Origin: Epiperipatus broadwayi
Taxonomy: Eukaryota; Onychophora; Udeonychophora; Euonychophora; Peripatidae
Direction: 5' to 3'
NCBI GenBank assembly: GCA_028023455.1
Contig: JAQFVV010000323.1
Location: forward strand, 620,001-684,000
Length of the DNA stretch: 64,000 nt
The number at the start of each line of letters is the position of its first letter. Positions within the stretch are counted from its first letter, which is position 1. Below the pieces are notes generated by a model. That model was not told where the DNA came from and did not search any database. It was given only the letters and a program-made list of their open reading frames with translations. Shown here one piece after another: positions 26,284 to 40,636 of the stretch. The position numbers and the translations under genes are program-made.

Positions 26284-29003
26284 GATTATATTGCAATCAT
26301 AAGATTAATTTTAAGTTCTTCCCCCTTTCCCATCAAAGATATAATGTATATAAAATTGGATACCAAATTTGCTAAAGTTTTCTCTCCACAAGAAAAATAT
26401 TTTATAAAAAAAATAAACACTTTTTTGCACACATACTTTTAAAATCTAACATGTAAAGTAGAATGATTAAGGAGAAAAAAAATAGTAGAATTGAAAGAGC
26501 AAGATGTCCAGAAACAAGTTTTTAAATTATTTCTCCCCTTCCCTTCTAAGCTTTGAGATCACTATTCTTTAAATCAAAACAAAAATAATCTAATATTTTT
26601 AAATGCTATTCATTTTCTCACATTCATACAACATCATATACATGTGGCAAGTATGGTTATATTACTGTGTATGTATGTGTTTATTCCCATAATAACCAAA
26701 ATATTATTTAAAAATAAAATAATTGTACAAAAATATTTTACATATTAATAACATTTCATAACTTTAGATTCATATACAATAATACCCTTTAGAAAATAAA
26801 CTTCATTAATAAGTGGGGTATAATAGTTTTAGCATACATCAAATTATTACTCAAGGTTATAGCTATTATTATTGAAGAAATCTTTGATTTCAATCAATTG
26901 TGGTTGTTTTAAAGTTCTAAGAAAAAAATATAAAACTTTACTGCTCAAAATTTATCCATTGTCTTTAATATCATAAAATAGAATATATAATAAATATTCA
27001 TATTACCAGTCCCTTTTCATTTTGTGGAGACTTCCAATAATTCAAACTTAGCTTGTTAAATGTCCATACTTTTGCAGCAAACAATTTCTGTGGTTCACTG
27101 GAACTGTCTTTTTTCCTGAGGCTTATAATTTGTTTTATGGTGATGATTTGCTTCAGCAGGACCCATTTGGTACTGGAACTGTTTCTTCCCTTTCTGTTAA
27201 GCATAATTCTTCTAATAAATGGAGCATATCAGTTGTTCTCCCATTTATAATTTTCTTGGGTTTAAATTCAGTCACTGGAATAACTGGACTAGATGATTTA
27301 ATATGTATCAGTAGATTAATCATTTTTCTTCAGCCTTCAAATGCAGGTGAATGTTTTCTTTTACTTAAAATATTGCATTTCTTTCAATCAGTCATCAGAT
27401 GTAGAATATTTTTAATTTCAGACAAGACATTTCTTTTTTTTTCTATATGATATGCTGGCTCTGTGGGTCAGAAAAAGCCCAAGATGATATATATATATAT
27501 ATATTAACCAGCTATTCTGTGTTCGATCTTCAACAAAAAAAAAACTTTATATTCAAAAATGATTTTAAATTGATATCTGGCAGAATTAAAATGCTTGTCT
27601 TTCCTTAGTTTCAATATTTAAAAATCTCTTCTCTTAGCTGACTTTCCAGACTGGTTTTATACTTTATTTTCAGTTAGAGTGATCAGTAACAAACAATATA
27701 ACAAACTTGCACTTACATGATTTTTGGAAAGCTTAATTAGTTTTTCAAGTCAAATTATCTTAAACATTTCCCTTCTTACTCTGCTGGCAAAAATCACCCT
27801 CCTATAATATTCCATCTCTTCCGTTTGATCTATCTGATGTGAAGATTTTAAGCTGTCAGAGCTTTATCAAAACAAAAAGTCTCTACAACAACCAAAACCT
27901 CTAAGTAAAAAAAAAAATAGTTTATCAGAATTTCTTCTTTTTTTCAATATGTAATAAAATGTAGATTTATCTATGCAATGTACACATACTCTCATTCAAA
28001 TCATTTATAAAACTGGCCCATTAAAACAATCTGAATGCTTTTTAGAAATTATAATTTTAATATCTAAAATTAAATCCTTACTTTCAAACCCCAAACTATA
28101 ATCATAGAAAAACAAAAAAAAATAGAAATAGAATATAATATTAGAATCTAGTAAATATAGGTTACTTTTGAAAAAGGTTAATATTTGAAATATAAAATGA
28201 TAATTAAATAGCTTACACACACACTGCCTATATATGTGTTATAACCTTACTTTTTAACAAAAAAATAATTATTGAATAATTAAATGTGTGTATTACTCTT
28301 TTTGAGTTTTTATCAACACACAAATAAATAAAAAAACATAACTGTTTTTCCCACTCTCTTTCTGTCTTAAGCTTTTAGAACTTGATCCTGTAGGGTTCAA
28401 ACTTGGGTGCTGTACAGCTCCTTTTCCTATATAAAAATGTGATGATGATTTTTATTCCACATTCTCTTTTATGCACATTACTACAAATATAGCTACTGAC
28501 TAAATTGTAATGGCACAATATATATTATTAATTTGTCTTTGTGAATTTTACATTATATTTATTCTCTTAAATAATGTTTATTTAAAAGCCAAAAACCCAT
28601 ACAACCATCTCCTGAATTTTGCATAGATACTGAATGACATGACAAAAACATTTCTATTATACAATTCTTCTGTTAAGAAATATATGGGTGCTCTATTTTA
28701 TCTTCACTATAACACAATATTTAAAATCTTAATTGCATGGTGATAGGAGTTAACACACCCAATTTATAGGTGTTTGTTAACTTTAATTGACTATCTCTGG
28801 AAACACAAGTGTTTTTAAAATTTGTTAAACCTAAAAAAATATTTACATAGCATCAAGCATAACCTTGGAGGATATATTTATAGTTCTTTATATTTATTGT
28901 TTCATTTGAAGATCATTTAGCTTATGCTATGTAATTATTTAATATCTTGATTTACCAATTTAACATGTGTAGTGATATTTATGTAGACCTACATTATGCA
29001 TGT
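26284..29003 (+). other. Intron 4: AT-rich; weak coding-like signal on minus strand
   Basis: No repeat with clear ends apart from a short TA run near 27488-27505. On the minus strand between about 27000 and 27370, broken frames read protein-like stretches such as VIPVTEFKPKK and EREETVPVPNGSC with stops between them. They may be remains of a mobile element. I do not recognise the protein. Confidence 0.3.
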
Positions 29004-29475
<472 letters not shown>

Positions 29476-30805
29476 TATATGGGTGTATTTTTAAATGTTC
29501 TTGCATAAACTGTAATTATATTTTCACATGATATCAATGTACCTGGAAGTTGCCTAACACGTTCCATTTCTCATTCGTTTTTCTCCTGGTAAAATGTTTG
29601 TGCTTTAATATTGTATTTTAATTCATTGTATTAAACTTACAATTGTTTTGATTTAAAATGAAAGATTACCTGAGCATATTTTAGTCATTATAACAACGAA
29701 CGCAGAACGAAAATACAAACTGTCTAAGCTGACCACAAAAGGAGAAAAAAAGACCTTTATTGAAATCTATTCCAAAATGTTCGAATAAAACTAATGATCA
29801 AAAGTAAATAGATAATGGCAAGAGACATTACCTAAAAGAAAACTATATTTTCTTTTTTTCTTTATTCTTATATTGAGAATTAATTATACTACATGTGAAA
29901 CTACAAAAATGATATTATATTAATATCTTAACATGTCGTTTATCAGATCTATATTGATATTGTCTCTTCCAAAAGTGATAATAATCATGCGAATTGTTCA
30001 TTTTAATATGTTATTATACACTTTAGTTATATGCTGAATTTAAAGTCAACGTTTTAATAATAGGCACATGATTAATGTTGAGCATAGTAAACATTTTTTT
30101 TTCTCAATCTACTAATATACTTAGTTCTGACAAGTATATAATCTATAACTTATGAAGATTTATTGTGTTAAAACAGTGTCTAACATTCCATACAATAGTG
30201 CAACTGAGAACAATCTATAAAAATCAATGAATGCAACAAGGTCTGGAAATAAAATCTCTATCTAGTATCTACTCATCCAAGACCCCAGACAAATTTTAGA
30301 TTTTGCTTTCATAATTGAGAAACTTTGGATCTGAGAGCACTGGACATAGATATTAGAATCTAATGCAACCCTTCAGCAGTCTAATTTTATCTTTTTAGAT
30401 TGTTAATTTAAAGTGTGTACAGATATTTTTTATTCAAGCTTGTTCACTGATAGATATATAGATCTGATCACTATTCATTATATATACATTTTGGTGCTTT
30501 TAGTTCTTTAATAATCATAGTCATAATCATGGAAAATGATGATCATGTGTTGTCTTTTAGTTTAATACCATTTCTACTCACAGAATGATAATGACTGTGG
30601 TTATTAAAGAATCAAAGTTATCAAAAGGTATAGCTGCTGAACTGAGTTCAGATCTATATTTTTGTACAACCAAGTGAGCTTGGATTGAAAACATCTGTTT
30701 TCATTTTAAGCTCATATCTTTATAGTTACAAAAAGATTAAAAGCAACTCTGGAAGGACACATTAGAATGTAATAACTAGGTTCAATGATTTCAGATCCAA
30801 AGCTC
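29476..30805 (+). other. Intron 4: nothing recognised
   Basis: AT-rich intron with no credible exon. Confidence 0.4.
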
Positions 30806-30960
30806 TTCACTGATTAAAGCCACAAGCTATGACCTAGGCTTGAGATATTGAATGAATAGGCACTAGCTAGGAATTTTATGTACAAGGCTTCTTGTGTCCA
30901 TTGATTACTATGGCTTGCATTGGTTGACACTGCTGTAGAAAGAGTTTGTCATTGTTTTAA
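30806..30960 (+). repeat. Diverged copy of the 52.3-kb foldback element
   Basis: GCCACAAGC, TAGGCACTAG, CCATTGATTACT and GACACTGCTGTA follow in the same order and spacing as in the foldback element at 52271-52481. The left arm is mostly lost. Confidence 0.6.
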
Positions 30961-31559
30961 CAGCTTGGGTAAGCTTGGAAAATGGTGAAGATGTGAAGAT
31001 TTAGCATTGTATATCCTGAGATTACTTCAACACCATTAGACAGCATCGATGAGTTAAATAAATCTGGGTATATGTTCACTGTAAGAAAATAAATTAATTT
31101 AATAACAATAACAAATAAAAAAAAATTAGTAAAATGACGAAGTAAACTTTCATTAGAAATCTGTGCAATCAATAAATAAACTGTTGTATTTGTATGTCTT
31201 TTTGCAGCACATTCATTAAGTACATATAATTTTATTGCACTGCATACTAATTTAAGATAGTTCTATATGCGCCCATTTAGGAATACCTGCAATATACACA
31301 TATACATTAAAAACATAATTCCATTATAGCTATTACTGTAATATGCCAATTACACTCGCAATTAGTACTTTTTTTCACAGTTTATTATTAACACTTACAT
31401 TGTTCACGCAGCCTTCATGAGACACATTAGCTGTTTATTACACACATTGACCTTTATTATACACACAAAACAATCCTAGTAATGTTTTTTCTTATGTAAA
31501 AATTATAATTTATTGTTCCTTATTTACATATTTCCCATTTAAATAAATGATTGAGAAAG

Positions 31560-32035
31560 GCAGAGCAATAATCGGCAACCGGTGGTTCATGGATTAACCG
31601 TGACGTAATTTTAATAGTCCGCAAAAAAATTAAGATATTTTTAAAATACTCTAAACTCATTTAATTAATTTTTAAATAAAATAAAAATTTTTGTTTAAGC
31701 CGCCTTATTATATGTAAAATAGAACAAGAATATTATATTGCTAATTGATTTCTTACAAAATACCACTGTCATTTGCAACATTTCTACCTCAAAGATGTTT
31801 AATTAACTCCTGCTCGTTCAGCGGGATAGAAAATGTAACAAAATAAGAATACCGAATTGTATGAACTATTGACTAGGCATCACATTTGATTACGCTGCAC
31901 TCTTGTGTTAAAATTAAAATTATTAATGAATATATATGTATATCATACTCAATGGTCATATTAATTTGTACCTGTAAAATTAAGTTAGTGGTCCGCACTA
32001 TCTAAAAGGTTGCTGACCATTGTTGTAGAATAGTT
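31560..32035 (+). mobile_element. hAT-like nonautonomous DNA transposon
   Basis: The left end reads CAATAATCGGCAACC and the right end GGTTGCTGACCATTG, an imperfect terminal inverted repeat of the type found in many hAT elements (CAnnGGTCGGCAACC). A second shared block, TAGTCCGC on the left and GTCCGCACTA inverted on the right, supports it. No transposase frame is seen in the ~475 bp. The target duplication was not resolved. Confidence 0.5.
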
Positions 32036-34552
32036 TAAAACAATAGAGGTAAATTATTCGGTTGTTGTCTGCACGTGTTTACATAGTAAAAATCATAATC
32101 TTTATTTACAATTATGCATAGAGAGCCTAAAGCACATGGAAATGGTTTATTTTGAGTAAGTTATTGGAAATGAGACTTTTATTTTAATTATTGTTTTTAG
32201 TTATTTGGTAAAACTGCAAAATGGAGATAAAAATGTGCATTGGAAATAAATATATTATATTTTATGTTGGGACAATCTGTTTTGTTGGATTTCAATCTGG
32301 ATCATAAACAACAAAGAAAAAGTTTTCTGAAAAAAACATTTGAAATGAAATGTTATGCAATATGGAGAGGTTTATCTGATAAAGGAGATAAAAAAGTCAG
32401 TCTTGAAGAAATGTGATGTCATGAAGAAAATTTTTGTGCAGTTTTCAAAAAACAACTTACTAAATTGGACTATTACAAAGAATCTAAGAAAGTAAACTGC
32501 ATGAAAAAAAAGAGAGAGATCTTAAAACATTCACTTAAACCAAGCAATCTCTGATATATTGATAAATACTTGTTGAGAATTTAATTAAAAGAAAGAAGAC
32601 GAGAAACGATCCATGTGAAAGAAGTTGAAAGATCATTTCCGATGTTATTTCATAGTTTTATACTCTTAGTTTATTATTTCTAAAATTATGTTAAAAAAAC
32701 TCAATCACAAAAGAAAATAAATGTAATCATAAGGAGGTGCTTGTCTTATAGATAAAGATGCCATTGGATGGCAGTTTTCACACTTAAACTATAAAATATG
32801 AACATTCACGGGCGTTGATTTTAATAATTTTTCTGTGCTTTTTTGTAATGCGAAAATAAAAACTAAACAAAATCGTCTTTTATAAATATTATTTTTTATT
32901 AACGTATACAATTTAAATGATAATAATAAATGTAAAATAAAATCAACAAACTAAAATTTGATTCGTGTTTTTCTATCGTATATATTTTTAATTGTGTTAC
33001 GGCTTTTTTTTAGACATTTTTTATCGGATATTTTTTTACTTGTGTTACGACTTTTTTTGTTGTTGATTAACTAAAAAATAATAATCGTAATAAAAGTAAA
33101 AGTTGTTACGGTTAGATTTACGGTTAGTTTTAGGGTTAGTATTCTGTTGTTTGTAATGCTAAAATAAAAAAATTCAAAATCATAACCGTACTCAGACAAA
33201 AGAAAGAAACTCAAACTTTTTTAAACAACAATAAACACATACAAATGTCTTCTTTACTTATTAAACATGTTTATTATATTTGCTTTTTATGAAATTTACA
33301 AAAAAACCTGAATATTTGGACTTTTATTACTGGATATTTTTTTCGTACCGCTCTTTTTTACTTCAAAAATATACAGACGGTAGAATCTTCTTTGTCTCAT
33401 GGAATGTTACTAACAGTACGTTACTTGACGTCAACTTACCTAATTGCAACTCAATAAAAACATAGATATTTAACATTTTCCCAAATAAAATTTCAATACA
33501 GTACGTTGTAAAAAGTCTTATAATTATTGCTTTAAAAAATCTGAACATTTCAAAAGTTTAAAATAAAAAAAAATCTAATGAAAACAACATTTCAATACAA
33601 TTCAAATACAAACTCTCTCATCAAGCCCTAATTATTTTATAAATTGTGCAAATTCGGAAAATGTATTTGCTGCTATGCGACATACATGCTGTACTGCAAC
33701 ACGACATAGCAGCCTGCATTCTGTAGCACAACAAAAAAGTTGTATTATAGAAAACGCGGGTTCGAATGTGTCAGCTACGGAAACAGCATTTTTATGTGTT
33801 TTGGCGCAAAAAGCGCACCATAGAGTGGCATCTTTAGATAAAAGATGAGGACCCATAAGGAATATTAATTACAAAAATGCAGAGGTAAAATTAATAAATA
33901 AGCTAAATGCATTGATGGTGTTGAGCACTCCTGTCAATGCTAATAATGATATATTTTTTTAAAAAAATGTTACATACACCAACTTACTACACTGGCATAA
34001 AGGAATAATATGGAACGTAAAATTAAAGATGCTAGACTTATTAGTAAAGGTAATTTCTGAAGAATATGGAGTTTAATAATGATCTCTTAAGCAGGGTTTG
34101 GAATAAACAAATATACAGTAACAATTTCGTAACTTTCTTGTGGTGATTTGATGTAAATTAATATTATTATTTTAATTTTATAATTATTGCCTTTAAGAAA
34201 GAGTAGTCTGCATGAAATTGCGTTAATACTATGATTCATTAACAATTTTTTTGAATTCATATTCTATGTGATTACTACTAAAGTTATATTAATGATTTGC
34301 TTGTTTTTTTATTTACATTATATATATATATAATTTAAGATGAGTACTCTTCCAAACCAAATAGTTTTCTTATTAATCTATCCGTTCTTTATATAGGATA
34401 AATGATTGTCATTACCAACATTATCTAGAGTCGATTTTGGAGAGTATTCTCTATGAGTAACATATATTTAAGCTCTCTAATGAATTATATATATATCCAA
34501 ATTTATTTTATAATTAATTTACTTTTTATGCTTAAATTGTTATTAGTTTTAG
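32036..34552 (+). other. Intron 4, end: nothing firmly recognised
   Basis: AT-rich. A less AT-rich island at about 33640-33860 gives a 74-residue Cys-rich frame on the minus strand with no recognisable motif. A TA run lies at 34319-34331. The stretch ends at acceptor TTAGTTTTAG of exon 5. Confidence 0.4.
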
Positions 34553-34939
34553 GGGACAAAGAGAAAGAAATATGTGTTGCTACAATGCTATTTACTCCTA
34601 CAAAACCTAAAGTCAACCAACGTTTTTGCATAGAAATGAATTACGTCGTGCCATTTAACTACTACGTCAAAACAATTAAGTTATTTTTTAGAGTAAACAT
34701 TTCTGAGATTTTATATAGTTTTGAAAGACAAAATAATGATGATCCTGGAAAAATGACATTTTCTGGCAAACAAGTGGAAAAAGGTATTTTCTCAGAGTTT
34801 AGTGACAATTTTAATAAAGTATGTTTTGAATCTATAGACAAGATGTATAGTCATTATACATGGACAACAGAAATTCAAATGGTAGATGATGTAATGGGAA
34901 AAAAGATTAACTATACCTGCGACTTTCAAATTCCTTTCG
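34553..34939 (+). CDS. Exon 5: repeated 4-cysteine (possibly Ig-like) domain
   Basis: Internal exon of 387 nt, the shortest of the six. The acceptor AG is at 34551-34552 and the donor G34939|GTAAG, phase 1-1. The linker is only about five residues (GDKEKE) before the first cysteine (ICVAT). The other cysteines lie in RFCIEM, KVCFES and YTCDF. NYYVK and DDPGKMT are kept. The usual NWT sequon is lost (HYTWTTEI), while NYT in KINYTCDF and NIS after FRV provide other sequons. It ends QIPFG. The open frame extends upstream of the acceptor through 34453, but similarity to the family begins only at the splice site. Confidence 0.86.
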
Positions 34940-35055
34940 GTAAGTGTATATAAATATAGATGTATAAATAAAGGGAGAGAAGAGTATAAACATATATATA
35001 AAACAACGATTAAAAAATGATCTTTTTCATTTTTACAGGTAACCTGTATTAATTG

Positions 35056-35969
35056 AATATATATATACACACACACCTGGGTCTCATTTTATATGGATTA
35101 TTTTAATGTGATTTTTATGTTATGTGATTGATGTTTCTTCCTAATATCTTTCATATTTCACTATATTTATTAGATATCAAAAAATTTAAATTATTAATAA
35201 CTTATTTTGACTTGAAATACTTTTTTTTTCAATAATATAATGTTATATTAGCAGCTAACATGAATATGGTCTGAAGGTCTCTTTAGAATCTTAGCTTCTA
35301 TGTAAATAACCTACTTATACCAATGAGTAAATAATAATAATAGATTTATACTTATTATAAAAATATGCAATAAATATTCAAAAATTTTAAACTTTTAAAA
35401 TGTATTTTATTAGATATAACAGAAATAATTTTTTTTTTAGATTTTTAAAATAAATAATAATGAAGATTTTATTGATTTTGTAAACTGAAAATAATATTTC
35501 TAATGATAATGTATAATCTTTTTGTTTTGATTGCGATCTCATTTTTTTAATATAAAAACAGAAAACCATTAACACAGCACAAAACTGAAAGTGGCGATAG
35601 TTGTACATCACATCATGAATCTGATTTCTTACTGTAATGATTAAAATATGTATGAAAAAATGTAAAATTAAATACTGTAGTTAATAAAAAAAGGAAAAAA
35701 AAGGTTTGTCTTTATTTTTTTTTTTTCAAATATTAGAAATTTTTTATTAGTCATACTTTATTTCCTTATTTTTTTAATGCAAATTTTAAATAAATTTTCC
35801 CTTGTTGCTTTGCTTTTAATATGATTTCTGAAAAATTACAGAATCTATCACCCATTTTTCAAGGTGAGTTAAGTCTATTTTTGTGAGATTTCTTTTGTGA
35901 GCATTTTCTGACAAAACTATCTACCAAAGAAAATGAGACCCAGGTCTGTGTGTGTATATATATATATAT
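35056..35969 (+). mobile_element. TIR-bearing nonautonomous element downstream of exon 5
   Basis: CCTGGGTCTCATTTT at 35076-35090 is exactly inverted at 35930-35944. Outside it, ACACACA/TGTGTGT and TATATA tracts continue the symmetry. The ~840-bp interior has no long frame and no transposase motif. TIRs with TA-rich flanks would fit a Tc1/mariner-type or other TA-targeting element, but the superfamily is unproved. The inner end of the left repeat is only 137 bp from the exon 5 donor. Confidence 0.65.
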
Positions 35970-37600
35970 AGGAAGAGAGAGAAAGAAGTAGTCGATTATA
36001 TCTAAAGATCATTCAAGTAAAACATTACAATAGTTGTAACATTTCCACAACATATCTTACCATATGTTATGAAAATTATTCCAAAAATTAAGTGTTAATG
36101 CTATATCTTTCATCTATGAATGAAGCCTTGCTTCAGTGTATATATAGGGAACTTTTTCTACATTTATTGTTATAAGTACATCCATAATCTTAACACTCCT
36201 TTATGACAAACCATATATCAGTGCAAAAGTTACACATCCTTTCTCATTACATATGCATCAAAACAATGTTGAGAGATTATACAAAAGTCATGAGGTAAAT
36301 TAACTAATATATAATGAAATTAAATTATGCTACTCTTAGGCTAACTGATCACTAGTTACAAAGATTAAAAATAGACAAGATATATCATTTTTGATGCACA
36401 AATATATACATATATAACAAAATCCAATTATTTGTGTACATACGTTTTTTATTTGTTTTTGTTAGATTATATATTTTTATTTCATATATATATACTTAAA
36501 ACCTCAATTTTATCCTCTCAGTTTAGGAAAATATAAATGAAAGTATTTGAAAAAGACACAAATTAACTCGGAGATGTGAGTTTTATTTTGAACCCATCAT
36601 TTCCCTCTGGTTACAGTTTCTTACACATTTCTTCATCATTTGCACAGTATTTGTCAGTATCAAATGACTATAGATTGATTTTCAAGTGTCAAACTGTCTG
36701 CACTTCGACATTTGACATTAATGGCAAGAGTTAAATTCATTAATGATTAATGCTACTCATTTATTATAATAGACATGGACATAAAGATTGAAACCTGCAT
36801 AAAAACAGATTTATTATTTAACGAAAATTTAAAATGTATATTAGGACGAATGATAATGACTAGTTTAATACATTAAATAATAATACACATTGATGGATTT
36901 GTATAAAGTAATAGGATCAGAGGTGTCACTAAAGTAATTTTCAAACTTACAAGCCAAACTGTAATAATATGAAATTAATAAAACACTGAACAAATGATGA
37001 TGACATGGTAAGAAGTTATACTCGATCATCTATAAGGACAGGTTTAATATAAAATGCATTTTTATGGAGGCCGTCTGTTATATTTACAATGTTTGTTCAT
37101 GTCTAACACGAATATTTGATGAAATAGAGACTTTAAATCAATGTTTATTTAACATGTACTTATGCCTAAGCTTTCCAGAGATCAGTATTATTTTGAAATG
37201 TTTACATAGTGAGAAGGCATGGTCTAAGTTTTTGGGTTGATTGATAGCTATGGCATCATGGAAGTGAGGCTAGAGATGTACTGCCAAAAAAGAGGAAAAG
37301 GAAAAACAAGGAAAACTTGGAAACATATATAATATTAAAAATATGCAGTATTAATTGAATGCAATAGGTTGAAGTTATCATTTACCTTATATGATCTATA
37401 TTTAAATTTAATTTATGATATCATGTCAAAGATTAACCTCAGTGCAAATAAAAGTATGATATTTTAATTGGTGACCTAACATTTTTAAATGGTGAGATTT
37501 GGGCAATGGCAACCATATATGTAAAACTCCAAATGAAGGAGTTGGTTGAATAACTTTTTTAAAGAAACTAATATTTATATATATGAAGAATTATATATAT
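35970..37600 (+). other. Intron 5: AT-rich; possible LINE trace
   Basis: Mostly featureless. At about 37240-37330 one frame reads MEVRLEMY then KRGKGKTRKTW, resembling the C-terminal GHxxR...KRxRGRPRxxW pattern of LINE reverse transcriptases, but too short to be sure. Confidence 0.3.
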
Positions 37601-37608
37601 ATATATAT

Positions 37609-37670
37609 ATTGTAGATATATGACTCATTTCACATACATATTGTAGATATATGACTCATTTCACATACAT
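37609..37670 (+). repeat. 31-bp tandem duplication
   Basis: ATTGTAGATATATGACTCAT plus TTCACATACAT occurs twice in a row after a TA run. Confidence 0.85.
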
Positions 37671-38358
37671 ACATATTATTTAATTAAAACAAAATTCTTT
37701 TATATATATAGATTTTTGTGTGTATTTATTATTATATAATTTATAAATAGTTAATGAATAAGCAGTTGTAAAGAGAGAAGGTAATAATATTTAATATTGA
37801 TTTATTGTATTTTCTTATTAAATAAGGTGTTAAATTATTTAACACCAATTTTGTTAAAATAAAGTAGATCAGAAAGAAAGTGTAAAATAAAGCCATCGAG
37901 ATTAGTAGATTAGGATGTGAAAAAAATGTACACGTGTGAGTATGAATGTTTAAACATAAACATTTTACACCTATTTCTGGTGACTATAGATTGCCAGCTT
38001 TATTGTTTGTGTTATCTGTATCTAAGATTATTTTGGAAGAGAGGTGCTTTGATGGAATAAAATGTGATTATTAATTTTCTTGTAAAATTGTGACAGACAG
38101 TCAAACTTGTGAAGCCTTGATCTTTTATCTTAAGATAAGATTTCCAGGTGGTCCTTTTCTTTGATCAAGATTCGCAATACAAATGAATGAAACAATATTC
38201 AGAGGCAGTCAATTTTTTAATGTTGGGCAAAATAGATATAGCTATCAGTTTTTTTTTAATATTATGGAAAAGAGAGTGAGTGATTGATTTTTTTTTTCAT
38301 TCTTTAAAAATTGAGGAAGGAGAAAAATGACACTTGTTTTAAAGTCAGTATAGATGAA

Positions 38359-38361
<3 letters not shown>

Positions 38362-38431
<70 letters not shown>
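38362..38431 (+). repeat. (TA)n microsatellite at left edge of satellite array
   Basis: About 70 bp of pure TA directly joined to the first satellite unit. Confidence 0.95.
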
Positions 38432-38433
<2 letters not shown>

Positions 38434-40630
38434 CAAATAGCTTGAAATCATGATCTGAAAGTGGAATTATAGTTAGAGATAGTGAATACTAACTACTCTG
38501 ACGTTTAGTAAACGAAAATACGCTTGATAGGTGTTTTTGGTAGGACGCCATCTGTGGACATAAATACAAGCGTTAGCAAGTTTTTTAACTTGCATTTTTG
38601 TTTATCATAAATGTACCTTTGAGGTCTTTCTTGCAATGATATAGATTGCAGAGGCTTCTACTATGTGGTGATGCTGAACTGAGATCAGACCCATATAGCT
38701 ATCCGGTTTGCTATGCTGAGTTTGAAGACATTACGTGTCTAAAAAATTCACGCTTGCAAGCTGAATAGAAATTGTTTCATAAACGCTCAGAGTTTGTATT
38801 TAGATCTAGTTTCTTTATTCCTGTCTTTCACTGACGATAGCAAATAGCTTGAAATCATGATCTGAAAGTGGAATTATAGTTAGAGATAGTGAATACTAAC
38901 TACTCTGACGTTTATGTAAACGAAAATCGCTTGATAGGTGTTTTTGGTAGGACGCCATCTGTGGACATAAATACAAGCGTTAGCAAGTTTTTTAACTTGC
39001 ATTTTTGTTTATCATAAATGTACCTTTGAGGTCTTTCTTGCAATGATATAGATTGCAGAGGCTTCTACTATGTGGTGATGCTGAACTGAGATCAGACCCA
39101 TATAGCTATCCGGTTTGCTATGCTGAGTTTGAAGACATTACGTGTCTAAAAATTCACGCTTGCAAGCTGAATAGAAATTGTTTCATAAACGCTCAGAGTT
39201 TGTATTTAGATCTAGTTTCTTTATTCCTGTCTTTCACTGCGATAGCAAATAGCTTGAAATCATGATCTGAAAGTGGAATTATAGTTAGAGATAGTGAATA
39301 CTAACTACTCTGACGTTTATGTAAACAAAATACGCTTGATAGGTGTTTTTGGTAGGAGCCATCTGTGGACATAAATACAAGCGTTAGCAAGTTTTTAACT
39401 TGCATTTTTGTTTATCATAAATGTACCTTTGAGGTCTTTCTTGCAATGATATAGATTGCAGAGGCTTCTACTATGTGGTGATGCTGAACTGAGATCAGAC
39501 CCATATAGCTATCCGGTTTGCTATGCTGAGTTTGAAGACATTACGTGTCTAAAAATTCACGCTTGCAAGCTGAATAGAAATTGTTTCATAAACGCTCAGA
39601 GTTTGTATTTAGATCTAGTTTCTTTATTCCTGTCTTTCACTGGATAGCAAATAGCTTGAAATCATGATCTGAAAGTGGAATTATAGTTAGAGATAGTGAA
39701 TACTAACTACTCTGACGTTTATGTAACGAAAATAGCTTGATAGGTGTTTTTGGTAGGACGCCATCTGTGGACATAAATACAAGCGTTAGCAAGTTTTTAA
39801 CTTGCATTTTTGTTTATCATAAATGTACCTTTGAGGTCTTTCTTGCAATGATATAGATTGCAGAGGCTTCTACTATGTGGTGATGCTGAACTGAGATCAG
39901 ACCCATATAGCTATCTGGTTTGCTATGCTGAGTTTGAAGACATTACGTGTCTAAAAATTCACGCTGCAAGCTGAATAGAAATTGTTTCATAAACGCTCAG
40001 AGTTTGTATTTAGATCTAGTTTCTTTATTCCTGTCTTTCACTGACGATAGCAAATAGCTTGAAATCATGATCTGAAAGTGGAATTATAGTTAGAGATAGT
40101 GAATACTAACTACTCTGACGTTTATGTAAACGAAAATACGCTTGATAGGTGTTTTTGGTAGGACGCCATCTGTGGACATAAATACAAGCGTTAGCAAGTT
40201 TTTTAACTTGCATTTTTGTTTATCATAAATGTACCTTTGAGGTCTTTCTTGCAATGATATAGATTGCAGAGGCTTCTACTATGTGGTGATGCTGAACTGA
40301 GATCAGACCCATATAGCTATCCGGTTTGCTATGCTGAGTTTGAAGACATTACGTGTCTAAAAAATTCACGCTTGCAAGCTGAATAGAAATTGTTTCATAA
40401 ACGCTCAGAGTTTGTATTTAGATCTAGTTTCTTTATTCCTGTCTTTCACTGACGATAGCAAATAGCTTGAAATCATGATCTGAAAGTGGAATTATAGTTA
40501 GAGATAGTGAATACTAACTACTCTGACGTTTATGTAAACGAAAATACGCTTGATAGGTGTTTTTGGTAGGACGCCATCTGTGGACATAAATACAAGCGTT
40601 AGCAAGTTAAAAAACTTGCTATTTTTGTTT

Positions 40631-40636
<6 letters not shown>
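38432..40636 (+). repeat. Satellite array of ~405-bp units (about 5.4 copies)
   Basis: Units begin with AGCAAATAGCTTGAAATCAT at about 38432, 38839, 39244, 39646, 40049 and 40457, giving periods of 402-408 bp. Copies differ mainly by single-base indels and are nearly identical. Frames such as 39053-39265 and 39456-39647 are the same non-genic frame repeated. The last unit is cut at GTTTATCAT, where it passes into TA repeats. Structure (microsatellite, tandem core, internal hairpin, microsatellite) resembles Helitron-like HINE/pearl elements of invertebrates, an inference only. Confidence 0.92.

Noticed and set aside
33105-33150. Telomere-like GGTTAG/TTAGGG motifs
   Set aside because: Only a few degenerate units; no array.
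33632-33856. 74-residue Cys-rich minus-strand frame
   Set aside because: No motif, no context and no second copy; probably chance in a less AT-rich patch.
34453-34552. N-terminal hydrophobic extension of exon 5 as a signal peptide (MSNIYLSSLMNY... LLFMLKLLLVLG)
   Set aside because: Tempting, because a hydrophobic stretch precedes the domain, but there is an acceptor AG at the family boundary and the other five exons are internal. I keep it as intron, though a first exon here cannot be fully excluded without transcript data.
39053-39647. Repeated 63-70 residue frames (MQRLLLCGDAEL...)
   Set aside because: The frame exists only in satellite units where chance indels leave it open; other units are frameshifted, so there is no coding constraint.
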